Source: Solobacterium sp. UBA3691
GTDB lineage: Bacteria; Bacillota_I; Bacilli_A; Erysipelotrichales; Erysipelotrichaceae
NCBI GenBank assembly: GCA_002372175.1
Contig: DFIS01000057.1
Span: forward strand, 1 to 40,953
Reading direction: 5' to 3'
Length of the DNA stretch: 40,953 nt
The notes beneath the pieces are model-generated. The model made no database searches, was not told where the DNA came from, and saw only the letters and a list, made by a program, of their open reading frames with translations. This document shows positions 7,375-13,924 of this stretch, piece after piece. Position numbers and translations under genes: made by a program. Positions within the stretch are counted from its first letter, which is position 1, and each line of letters opens with the position of its first letter.

Positions 7375-8367
7375 CTACCGGTGCCGTGATCTGTTTACGG
7401 CATCTTCGATCTTTTCGGGAGCGATCGGTTCTCTGCCGCGCTGATAGTCTTCCTGCGTGTCATAGATCTGATCACTGCTGATCGGATTGACATGTCCGCA
7501 CTTCCGGCATGTCCAGGATGACAGATGATCATCAAAGCCCGGCTGTCTGCTGATCTCTGCTCCGCATTCATCACAGTACCAGATGATCCCGGGAAACCGT
7601 TTATCCGGATCATCCCCGGCAAAATAGTGTTCATACTTCTCGGGTTCCAGCATATACAGGATCTGATCGACCAGAGTCATATCATCGGTAAATCTGCGCC
7701 TGAGGTAGGTAAAACTGCTGTCATAGGACTGCAGAAGATGCCACATCTCATTGCGCAGAAGACCGCCCAGAAGCAACCAGAGCCAGGCATTGACAAGACC
7801 CTCGGCATCCCTCATATTCAGCTGGTATACCGCATTGTACAGCACACTGTCAAAAACATCGTCATCAAGCGCAAACAATTCACTCATCCGCTCGGTTTCA
7901 GAGCACTTCAGCCGCTCTTCCAGCAAAGTAAATACCGCCTCCCAGAGACTCTTTATAAAGTATTCAAGCGCATCATCGCTGAGTAAAAAGATCAGCCTGT
8001 CGGCATTCTCCTGCAGAATACCGATCAGCTCCGGTTCCTTCATCATCTTTACCGAAAGATACCGCTGGATCTGCTCCGCCGTTCTGCGCTCCTTCTCCTG
8101 GTTGCCAAGCGCCGTCCCGATCAGTCTGCCGAGGATCTGCGTCACCCGCGCATCATTGCCGCAGTACAGCCGTCCATGGACCCTGCAGGCATGTATCCTG
8201 TGAGCAATATCATCGTAGTATGCCGGCTTTCTTCCCGCTTCCTCCGTGATCAGAAGTCCGGGCAGCCATTCTTCCAGAAGATCGAGCTGATTCGCTGTCT
8301 TTCTGCCTGATGCCTGATCATATAAAGCTGCGATATAGCCAAAACGCATCTGCATTGTTTTCTTCAT
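7375..8367 (-). CDS. Uncharacterised protein with C-terminal zinc ribbon
   Basis: 330-aa soluble protein, not recognised. It is mostly helical (Leu/Glu/Arg-rich) up to about residue 255 and ends with a zinc ribbon: WYCDECGAEI then WTCRKCGHVN. The reading frame is open up to 8493, but that extension runs across a tRNA-Leu and its terminator. I therefore take the internal ATG (MKKTMQMRF), which has GGGAGGAAAG 5-6 nt upstream. Codon use resembles the neighbours. The ribbon suggests nucleic acid or protein binding, but nothing more can be said. It has its own unit or feeds into merR, 56 nt downstream. Confidence 0.75.
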   Translation of the reverse strand: MKKTMQMRFGYIAALYDQASGRKTANQLDLLEEWLPGLLITEEAGRKPAYYDDIAHRIHACRVHGRLYCGNDARVTQILGRLIGTALGNQEKERRTAEQIQRYLSVKMMKEPELIGILQENADRLIFLLSDDALEYFIKSLWEAVFTLLEERLKCSETERMSELFALDDDVFDSVLYNAVYQLNMRDAEGLVNAWLWLLLGGLLRNEMWHLLQSYDSSFTYLRRRFTDDMTLVDQILYMLEPEKYEHYFAGDDPDKRFPGIIWYCDECGAEISRQPGFDDHLSSWTCRKCGHVNPISSDQIYDTQEDYQRGREPIAPEKIEDAVNRSRHR

Positions 8368-8424
8368 GCGCTTTCCTCCCGCATACAGTATGGCACAGCA
8401 GGTATATCGTTTTTTTGTACAGGC

Positions 8425-8451
8425 AAAGAAAAAGACCGGCTTTACGGTCTT
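8425..8451 (-). terminator. Terminator after tRNA-Leu
   Basis: Minus-strand 7-bp stem AAGACCG / CGGTCTT with a 6-nt loop, followed by TTTTCTTT, directly downstream of the tRNA. Confidence 0.8.
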
Positions 8452-8461
8452 ATGTGCATGT

Positions 8462-8548
8462 TGGTGCCCATGATCGGACTCGAACCGATACACTGTCGCC
8501 AGCGGCAGATTTTGAGTCTGCTGCGTCTACCAATTCCGCCACACGGGC
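8462..8548 (-). tRNA. tRNA-Leu(CAA)
   Basis: 87-nt class II tRNA on the minus strand: acceptor GCCCGTG pairs with CATGGGC, long variable arm, anticodon loop CTCAAAA giving anticodon CAA (Leu, codon TTG), T-loop GGTTCGAGTCC and encoded CCA. Confidence 0.96.
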
Positions 8549-8565
8549 ATGTGAAATGCCTCTTA

Positions 8566-8594
8566 ATCATAAATCACACACCCCGCAAATGCAA
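8566..8594 (-). promoter_or_regulatory. Promoter of tRNA-Leu
   Basis: Minus strand TTGCAT (8589-8594), 17-nt spacer, TATGAT (8566-8571), about 18 nt upstream of the tRNA 5' end. Confidence 0.65.
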
Positions 8595-8595
8595 T

Positions 8596-8621
8596 ACAAG
8601 CCGCATATTTCAGCGGCTTGT
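8596..8621 (-). terminator. Hairpin terminator after EF-G paralogue gene
   Basis: Perfect 9-bp stem ACAAGCCGC / GCGGCTTGT with an 8-nt loop, 15 nt after the stop codon. The downstream T content is modest (ATTGCATTT), so it may be leaky towards tRNA-Leu. Confidence 0.6.
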
Positions 8622-8635
8622 ACTATATCTGCTAA

Positions 8636-10708
8636 TTAAGCGTCCTTCTTGGCTTTTGCCTGTGCAATAACCTTCTCGGCAACATCATTCGGAGCGATCT
8701 CGTAACGGTCAAACTTGATCGTATACTTACCGCGTCCCTGCGTCATCGAGCGAAGCTCTGTCGCATATGTCAGCATCTCTGCCATCGGTGCTTCTGCCTC
8801 AATACGCTGATCACCGTCTTCATTCATGCCCATATCCAGGATCATGCCTCTTCTCTTTGTGAAGTCACCCATCAGTGTACCTGTGTACTCTTCCGGTGCT
8901 TCGACAACGACCTTGGCAATCGGTTCCAGCAGAGCAGGCTTGGCATTCGGCATCGCGCTGTTATAGGCGAGTCTTGCGGCTTCCTTGAACGCTACTTCCT
9001 TGGAGTCTACCGGATGATAGGATCCATCATACAGTGTAGCCTTGACACCGACGACCTTGAATCCTGCCAGAGGACCATGTTCCATACAGTCACGCAGACC
9101 CTGTTCTACAGGCGGGAAGTACTGCTTCGGTACAGCACCGCCGAAGACTTCCTCTGCGAATACCATTTCATCACTGTCAACCGGTTCGAAACGGACAAAT
9201 ACTTCACCAAACTGACCGGCACCGCCGTTCTGTTTCTTATAACGGCCCTGTGCTTCTGCCTTGCCGCGGATCGTCTCACGATACTGTACGGTAGGTGTAG
9301 ATGTGGTTACTTCCACCTTGTATTTGGACTTCAGCTTGGAGATGATCAGATCGATGTGCTGGTCACCCATACCATAGAGGACCTGCTCACGTGTTTCCGC
9401 ATTCTTATCCAGACGGATCGTCTTGTCTTCCTGGCAGAGGTTGCGGATACCGACACTCATCTTGTCTTCGTCAGCCTTTGTCTTCGGCCAGATCGCGAAG
9501 CCGAGGTTCGGTACAGGATATGCAATAGGCTCGTAGTGAACGACCTTGTTGGAGCTGCAGAGCGTATCACCGGTCTCTGTATCGGACAGCTTGACAACAG
9601 CACCGATATCACCGGTAAACAGCTTACCTACACCAACCTGGAACTTACCGTTGATGACATAGACCTGCGAGATCTTCTCAGTTTCATCTTTATTGGCATT
9701 GACGACCTGGGAATCGGAATTCAGCACACCGCTGAGGACCTTCAGATAGGAGATCTGACCGACAAACGGGTCAATGATCGTCTTGAAGACAAGAGCGGAG
9801 AGAGCTTCATGTTCATTGGTCTCCATCTCAATGGAATCACCCTTGGCATTCAGCGCATGGATATGCCCCTTCTCTGCATAGCTCGGGAAGTATTCCGTGA
9901 TCAGATCCATCAGTCTCTCAATACCTGTACGCTTGTCTGCACTGCCGCAGTATACAGGACGGATCTCACCGCTGCGGACACCGATACGCAGACCCTTGGC
10001 AACCTCATGTTCTGTAAATTCTTCTTCCATGAAGAACTTTTCCATCAGTTCATCATCGGTAGAAGCGATAGCTTCCGTGATCTCAGCAAAGTATGCTTCA
10101 ACCTGATCCTTCATGTCCGCAGGAACTTCCTGTGCCTGATCATGATTGTCGTAGTACCATGCTTTACGGCGGAGAATATTGACAGAACCGATGACTGTGC
10201 CATCCTTGACGATCGGCATTTCAAACGGAATAACTGTCTTACCGAATTTGTCATGCAGTTCCTGATATGTCTTCTCAAACGAAGCGTTGGGATCATCCAT
10301 CTTGTTGATGAAGAAGATCGTCGGCAGTTTGCGCTTGGCAGCAGCTTCCTTCCAGGCTCTCTCGGTACCGGCTTCGATACCTTCCTTTGCATCAACAACG
10401 ATCAGGGCATTGTCACCGACAGTCAGACCGGTGATCTCCTCACCTTCATAGTCCATATACCCGGGGGTATCAATGAAGTTGATCTTTCTGTTTTTCCATT
10501 CAACAGGAGCGAGATGGCAGTATACAGACAGGCCGCGTTTGCCTTCCTCTGCATCAAAATTCAGAAATGTTGTACCATCATTGGCTTTGCCGTAACGGTC
10601 GATTGCCTTCGTGAATGCCAGACAGGACTCGATCACCGAGCTCTTGCCGGCACCGGAATGGCCCAAGACAACAACATTTCTTACCTCATTCGCAAGATAA
10701 TCTTTCAT
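8636..10708 (-). CDS. EF-G paralogue (EF-G2-like translational GTPase)
   Basis: 690-aa GTPase with EF-G domain order. Motifs: P-loop GHSGAGKS (16-23), switch I FDAEEGKRGLS, G3 DTPGY (80-84), G4 NKMD (135-138). Two features separate it from housekeeping EF-G: the P-loop is GHSGAGKS rather than GHIDAGKT, and the catalytic His of DTPGH is Tyr (Y84), both seen in EF-G2-type paralogues. The later domains III-V are intact (QYRETI..., FVRFEPVDSDEMVFAEEVFGGAVPKQYFPPVEQGL..., domain V to the end). Role in translation unknown; canonical translocation is probably done by another fusA outside the window. It is 19 nt downstream of the ankyrin gene, with GAGGGAG upstream of the ATG. Confidence 0.88.
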   Translation of the reverse strand: MKDYLANEVRNVVVLGHSGAGKSSVIESCLAFTKAIDRYGKANDGTTFLNFDAEEGKRGLSVYCHLAPVEWKNRKINFIDTPGYMDYEGEEITGLTVGDNALIVVDAKEGIEAGTERAWKEAAAKRKLPTIFFINKMDDPNASFEKTYQELHDKFGKTVIPFEMPIVKDGTVIGSVNILRRKAWYYDNHDQAQEVPADMKDQVEAYFAEITEAIASTDDELMEKFFMEEEFTEHEVAKGLRIGVRSGEIRPVYCGSADKRTGIERLMDLITEYFPSYAEKGHIHALNAKGDSIEMETNEHEALSALVFKTIIDPFVGQISYLKVLSGVLNSDSQVVNANKDETEKISQVYVINGKFQVGVGKLFTGDIGAVVKLSDTETGDTLCSSNKVVHYEPIAYPVPNLGFAIWPKTKADEDKMSVGIRNLCQEDKTIRLDKNAETREQVLYGMGDQHIDLIISKLKSKYKVEVTTSTPTVQYRETIRGKAEAQGRYKKQNGGAGQFGEVFVRFEPVDSDEMVFAEEVFGGAVPKQYFPPVEQGLRDCMEHGPLAGFKVVGVKATLYDGSYHPVDSKEVAFKEAARLAYNSAMPNAKPALLEPIAKVVVEAPEEYTGTLMGDFTKRRGMILDMGMNEDGDQRIEAEAPMAEMLTYATELRSMTQGRGKYTIKFDRYEIAPNDVAEKVIAQAKAKKDA

Positions 10709-10727
10709 ATACTACATTCTCCCTCTA

Positions 10728-11396
10728 TTACTTCAAAATATCCTTCAGATCGTTCAGGCATTCCTTACGAACGTAGTGAATAGCCATATTACCGTCATAA
10801 TCCTTGGTGTACTTATCTGCACCGTTCTCCAGAAGGAAGTTAACCAGTTCCGGATAGCCGATATATGCTGCTCTCATCAAAGCTGTGCATCCCTTGGCAT
10901 CGATACTGTTGACATCTGCGCCTCTGTCGATCAGCAGCTTGATGATATCTGCCTTGTAAGCATTGACTGCTTCCATCAGCGCTGTACGACCCTGCTCATC
11001 CTTGGCATTGACATCTGCACCCTTGTCGATCAGATATTCAACAACTTCTGTCTCACCGAGCAGAGCAGCTCTCATCAGCGCTGTACGGCCCTTGTTGTCA
11101 AACGCATTGACCTGGGCACCCGCATGTTCAAGCATCTTGCAGATGGCCAGATGACCCTTCTTTGCGGCTCCCATCAGAGCTGTCTTGTTGTTCTTGTCAC
11201 GGGCTCTCGGGTCGGCACCGTTGTCAAGGAGAAAGCGAACGATATCCTCATATCCTCTCTTTGCGCTGCGCATCAGTGCTGTACGGCCGTCACCGTTGGC
11301 AATGTTCACATTTGCGCCTTTTGACACCATTGAGCAAACCTTTTCGAAATCTCCGCGGGCTGCTGCGTCAAAAAATTCCTGATTAGTTAAATCCAT
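10728..11396 (-). CDS. Ankyrin-repeat protein
   Basis: 222-aa protein made almost only of ankyrin repeats. The TALM turn motif recurs at residues 39, 72, 105, 138 and 171 with an exact 33-residue period, with half-repeats capping both ends. There is no signal peptide, so it is probably a cytoplasmic protein-binding scaffold. AGGAGG precedes the ATG by about 9 nt. It is the first full gene of the operon with the EF-G paralogue, 19 nt upstream, and sits behind a leader with a small ORF and a terminator. The partner is unknown; the neighbouring GTPase is an obvious candidate, but this is only inferred from position. Confidence 0.9.
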   Translation of the reverse strand: MDLTNQEFFDAAARGDFEKVCSMVSKGANVNIANGDGRTALMRSAKRGYEDIVRFLLDNGADPRARDKNNKTALMGAAKKGHLAICKMLEHAGAQVNAFDNKGRTALMRAALLGETEVVEYLIDKGADVNAKDEQGRTALMEAVNAYKADIIKLLIDRGADVNSIDAKGCTALMRAAYIGYPELVNFLLENGADKYTKDYDGNMAIHYVRKECLNDLKDILK

Positions 11397-11420
11397 ACCT
11401 TAGTCCTCCTGGTCTACCGG

Positions 11421-11452
11421 AAAAAAATAGACGAACAGATTTCGTCCATCTA
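11421..11452 (-). terminator. Intrinsic terminator in the leader of the ankyrin/EF-G2 operon
   Basis: On the minus strand GACGAA pairs with TTCGTC (extendable through G-U pairs), 5-nt loop, followed by seven T (11421-11427). It lies 25 nt upstream of the ankyrin ATG and its 5' arm touches the stop codon of the 34-codon leader ORF, so it looks like a conditional terminator. Confidence 0.72.
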
Positions 11453-11554
11453 AAAAGCTAATTCATCAGATTGCAGAAGAACACCCAAAAGATTCTTCTC
11501 CGAAACAGCGATAGCATCTGATACAATGAAAACCTGCTCGCTCCTGTGAATCAT
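11450..11554 (-). CDS. 34-aa leader ORF upstream of ankyrin/EF-G2 operon
   Basis: Short reading frame beginning ATG ATT CAC AGG and ending at TAG (11450-11452), encoding a mixed, non-membrane peptide (MIHRSEQVF...). GGAG lies 10 nt upstream of the ATG. It follows a good promoter and its stop abuts the leader terminator. Inside the ORF the transcript can fold: outer stem ATCAGAT / ATCTGAT (11516-11522 with 11465-11471) and inner stem AGAAGAA / TTCTTCT (11493-11499 with 11475-11481). The arrangement suits a leader peptide that senses translation; the peptide itself is not recognised. Confidence 0.5.
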   Translation of the reverse strand: MIHRSEQVFIVSDAIAVSEKNLLGVLLQSDELAF

Positions 11555-11591
11555 GATAGGTATTCTCCAATCTAATATTAGTTCCGTCTTT

Positions 11592-11619
11592 ATTGTACCG
11601 TATCTTCAGATTTGTTCAA
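11592..11619 (-). promoter_or_regulatory. Promoter of the leader-ankyrin-EF-G2 operon
   Basis: Minus strand TTGAAC (11614-11619), 16-nt spacer, TACAAT (11592-11597). The predicted start near 11585 gives a leader of about 190 nt before the ankyrin gene. Confidence 0.7.
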
Positions 11620-11682
11620 TATCCTGCCGGGAGGATTAAAGAATAAATTCCGTGAAATCTGTGTGAAATGCTGAAAAGTCTT

Positions 11683-12378
11683 TCACTGTTTCAGCAGGGC
11701 TTCATATGCCTTGTACTGGGGCATATACCGGCGTATGACAGCGTAGAAAGCAGCCGAATGATCCTGTACCAGAAAGTGAGCATATTCATGCAGAAGGATA
11801 TATTCCAGCGCTTCCTCGCTGTAGTGGATCAGACGCATGTTCAGGGTTATGCGGTGTTCTCTCGGCACACAGTATCCCCAGCGGCTCTTCATGTGCCTGA
11901 CGCTGATCTCCGGAGGTGTGATACGGTTTCTGAGACAGATCTCACGGTCCCACTCCGGGCGGTGCTTCGCTGCCAGCTCCAGTACAGCTTTGCCGGCATA
12001 TCTGCGGAATGTCTTCTGTATCCTTGTATCGGTGATCTCCTTCAGATAAAACGTAATGATATCGCCGGAGATCTCCATGCGGTCTCTTGCGGCCGTTTCA
12101 TAACGCACATACTTCCGCTCGCCGAGCCACCAGATAAACGGTCCGTCTACTCCCTCTCTGTTCATCACCTCGTGCAGATCCTGCTTCGCTGCTGTCTTCC
12201 GGATCCAGTCCTGCTTCTGCATGATAAACATCCGTATCCGCTCATCACTCAGCCGGTACGGACAGGTGATCTGCAGATGCTGTCCTTTGATGCGCAGATA
12301 CATGTTTTTGATCGGCTTGCGGATGATATCTACCTGGTACGAAATACCATCCAATGTAATCTCTGTCAGTCTGTTCAT
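11683..12378 (-). CDS. YgjP/WLM-type zinc metallopeptidase (DUF45 family)
   Basis: 231-aa protein. The zinc site is HEYAH at residues 197-201 with a third ligand H207 (HEYAHFLVQDHS), and the preceding conserved SRWGYC segment (about residue 165) is typical of the M48-related YgjP family. No signal peptide or membrane segment, so it is cytosolic. The substrate is unknown; family members are linked to nucleic acid or UTP metabolism only loosely. The ribosome binding site is weak (GGAA). The gene is transcribed away from tRNA-His, which begins 52 nt upstream of its start. Confidence 0.85.
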   Translation of the reverse strand: MNRLTEITLDGISYQVDIIRKPIKNMYLRIKGQHLQITCPYRLSDERIRMFIMQKQDWIRKTAAKQDLHEVMNREGVDGPFIWWLGERKYVRYETAARDRMEISGDIITFYLKEITDTRIQKTFRRYAGKAVLELAAKHRPEWDREICLRNRITPPEISVRHMKSRWGYCVPREHRITLNMRLIHYSEEALEYILLHEYAHFLVQDHSAAFYAVIRRYMPQYKAYEALLKQ

Positions 12379-12388
12379 AAAATTCCTG

Positions 12389-12417
12389 TTGAAATAGCTT
12401 TCTCTTTAATATACAAT
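12389..12417 (+). promoter_or_regulatory. Promoter of tRNA-His
   Basis: TTGAAA (12389-12394), 17-nt spacer, TACAAT (12412-12417), placing the start a few bases before the tRNA at 12430. It overlaps the upstream region of the divergent metallopeptidase gene. Confidence 0.8.
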
Positions 12418-12429
12418 AACAATGCTCAT

Positions 12430-12507
12430 GGCGGCTATGGTGAAGTTGGTCAACACACTGGATTGTGGCTCCAGCACTCGTGGGTTCGAGTCCCACTAGT
12501 CGCCCCA
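12430..12507 (+). tRNA. tRNA-His(GUG)
   Basis: 78 nt including the His-specific extra 5' G paired with C73: acceptor GGCGGCTA with TAGTCGCC. Anticodon loop TTGTGGC gives GTG (His), T-loop GGTTCGAGTCC, encoded CCA. Confidence 0.96.
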
Positions 12508-12517
12508 TTAGAGTAAT

Positions 12518-12547
12518 AAAAACCGCATATGCGGTTTTTTATTTTTT
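12518..12547. terminator. Bidirectional terminator between tRNA-His and the 26-aa ORF
   Basis: Perfect palindrome AAAACCGCATATGCGGTTTT (12519-12538), with T-runs on the plus side (TTTTTTATTTTTT) and A-runs on the left that become T on the minus strand. It serves the plus-strand tRNA and the minus-strand small ORF. Confidence 0.85.
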
Positions 12548-12619
12548 CTCATACCCTGAGATCATGGTTGCCAGGAAACAGAAGATCGTTGCCCAGGCAA
12601 AGAATTTATGCCACTTCAC
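12539..12619 (-). CDS. 26-aa predicted membrane peptide
   Basis: Small ORF starting at GTG (12617-12619) with a consensus AAGGAG 10 nt upstream (12630-12635), 24 nt after the stop of the CpaB-like gene. The peptide begins MKWHKFFAWATIF and ends GYEKK: basic N-terminus, one hydrophobic helix, then a charged tail. This is a common layout for bacterial single-pass microproteins. The stop codon abuts the shared terminator. Function unknown; it is probably co-expressed with the CpaB-like protein. Confidence 0.6.
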   Translation of the reverse strand: MKWHKFFAWATIFCFLATMISGYEKK

Positions 12620-12643
12620 TGCTGTATTGCTCCTTTGAGATAA

Positions 12644-13372
12644 TTATACCATCTCATCCTGACGGATGAAGGCTAACACTGCCGAGTCCTCACAGAGTCT
12701 CGCTTCATCGGTAAAACTGTACGTATCACTGTCGGGGATCAGCCTGACAGCACCGGCCTGTTCTGCCGCCGAGAGAATATTGACATCCTCTTTATTCAGT
12801 GCCAGTACAGCTAGATACGGTGTGCCCGAAGAATCCGGATCATTGAGATCCAGTCCCCTGTGATCTTTTACAGCGATCAGTCTTACACCTTCGAACAGCC
12901 GGTCATTGACAGACATCTCCTCCCGTCTTCCGATCGAAACATAGACATCTACACGCTGTCCGGCGGAGATCGTACCGCCAAGACTTGTCAGATCGATCTG
13001 CAGTGTATAGGCTGCCTGCCCCTTCTTCAGCTGTAATGTAGGATAATCCGGAAGCTCACTCTCCTCATACAGCATGCCCTTGTAGAATGCAGACCCGGCA
13101 GGAATCAGCCCCTGTATCTCCGTATACTTGCCGATGATCTCCTCCTTACGCATATATGTATGATCCAGAAGATAGGCAGCAGGTATCTTCGCTTCCATCA
13201 GATCTTCTTCTGTCACTCTGGATCTCGGCGGTATATCCCTGGCCGCAATATATACGGTCTTCAGGTTGATCTCCCTGTCTGTATATACTTTAAAGCCGAT
13301 GCCGATCACCGTCAGTATCGCCAGTACACAGCCTGTGATGGCCGCAATTTGAATCAGTGTCTTACGGTTCAT
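12644..13372 (-). CDS. CpaB/RcpC-like SAF-domain protein
   Basis: 242-aa protein with an N-terminal membrane anchor (about residues 8-29), then an SAF domain (VYIAARDIPPRSRVTEEDL, about 40-60) and an RcpC/CpaB-like region (QIDLTSLGGTISAGQRVDVYV, about 125-145). In Flp/Tad pilus systems CpaB is an assembly protein of the cell envelope. No other tad genes are in the window, so a pilus role is not supported by context. The start has an excellent AGGAGG. It lies between the rnf terminator and the 26-aa membrane ORF, with which it probably forms an operon. Confidence 0.8.
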   Translation of the reverse strand: MNRKTLIQIAAITGCVLAILTVIGIGFKVYTDREINLKTVYIAARDIPPRSRVTEEDLMEAKIPAAYLLDHTYMRKEEIIGKYTEIQGLIPAGSAFYKGMLYEESELPDYPTLQLKKGQAAYTLQIDLTSLGGTISAGQRVDVYVSIGRREEMSVNDRLFEGVRLIAVKDHRGLDLNDPDSSGTPYLAVLALNKEDVNILSAAEQAGAVRLIPDSDTYSFTDEARLCEDSAVLAFIRQDEMV

Positions 13373-13420
13373 GGTTCACCTCCTGTCTTTCATATTTGCG
13401 TACAGAAGGTCTTTCCCACG

Positions 13421-13448
13421 AAAAAAGGCATGACTTTCATCATACCTT
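13421..13448 (-). terminator. Terminator of the rnf operon
   Basis: Minus-strand 9-bp stem AAGGTATGA / TCATGCCTT (one G-T pair), 6-nt loop, followed by TTTT, 8 nt after the rnfB stop. Confidence 0.85.
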
Positions 13449-13456
13449 CTGTATAT

Positions 13457-13738
13457 CTATGCGTTTGCGGGATGCTCGGCAAGATACTGCTTGATAGCTT
13501 CTTTGGCTTCGGGTTTGCTGGGCTTACAGCTCATGACATCACCGGAACCGTCTGCCAGTGCAGCCGCCATACCTGAGCAGCCGGGATAGCCGCAGCCGCC
13601 GCAGTTGTATCCGGGCAGCATGGCCAGCAGATCTTCTGCTCTGGTATCCGGTTCAACATAGAACACTTTGGACGCAAAGCCGAGGACCAGGCCCATACAG
13701 CCGCCGAGGATAAGCATAACAAGTATTGCCTTGATCAT
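13457..13738 (-). CDS. rnfB: Truncated-type RnfB: membrane anchor plus one 4Fe-4S domain
   Basis: 93-aa protein, far shorter than usual RnfB (about 190-330 aa). It has an N-terminal membrane helix (about 3-23) and the RnfB-type Fe-S domain with C46-x2-C49-x4-C54-x16-C71 (CGGCGYPGCSGMAAAL). It then ends in a helix and lacks the C-terminal ferredoxin domains. The stop is clean, followed by the operon terminator, and the downstream sequence does not encode the missing domains, so it is a complete short protein rather than a frameshift. Its ATG overlaps the TGA of the preceding 61-aa ORF (ATGA), with AAGGAG 8 nt upstream; an upstream in-frame Met lies inside the neighbour and was rejected. Confidence 0.85.
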   Translation of the reverse strand: MIKAILVMLILGGCMGLVLGFASKVFYVEPDTRAEDLLAMLPGYNCGGCGYPGCSGMAAALADGSGDVMSCKPSKPEAKEAIKQYLAEHPANA

Positions 13739-13920
13739 GATTCTTTCTCCTTTTTCTCTACAGTTTTCCGCAATGCACATGTCGTAATGCCGCATGCGCT
13801 GCACTGCGGTTCCAGATTCTCACAGCCTTCGGGAACCGGTGTCTTGCGGTTTTGGATCGTCAGCCAGATGTACATGCCGAACAGGGCACCTACGATCAGT
13901 ACTGCGTAAAGGTATTTCAT
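13735..13920 (-). CDS. 61-aa Cys-rich membrane protein in the rnf operon
   Basis: Small protein between rnfA and rnfB, not recognised. It has an N-terminal hydrophobic helix (residues 2-21) followed by EGCENLEPQCSACGITTC, that is C33-x6-C40-x2-C43-x4-C48. The last three Cys have the same C-x2-C-x4-C spacing as the RnfB cluster motif, so an Fe-S cluster or metal site is plausible. The ATG lies 4 nt after the rnfA stop and the stop overlaps the rnfB start by 4 nt, consistent with tight coupling. An earlier in-frame ATG exists within rnfA but has no supporting signal. Not a known Rnf subunit to my knowledge. Confidence 0.75.
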   Translation of the reverse strand: MKYLYAVLIVGALFGMYIWLTIQNRKTPVPEGCENLEPQCSACGITTCALRKTVEKKEKES

Positions 13921-13924
13921 ACTC

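Noticed and set aside
8368..8493. N-terminal extension of the 330-aa zinc-ribbon protein
   Set aside because: It would cross a terminator and part of tRNA-Leu; the internal ATG has a strong ribosome binding site.
9014..10783. 589-codon open frame on the plus strand
   Set aside because: Entirely antisense to the EF-G paralogue with odd composition (Cys, Ile, Thr-rich) and no domain; a shadow of the real gene.
10860..11330. Spaced similar DNA segments of about 99 bp
   Set aside because: They are the codons of the ankyrin repeats, not a separate repeat element.
13739..13804. Longer RnfB start
   Set aside because: The upstream in-frame Met lies within the preceding ORF; the ATG at 13738 has the ribosome binding site and the membrane helix begins there.
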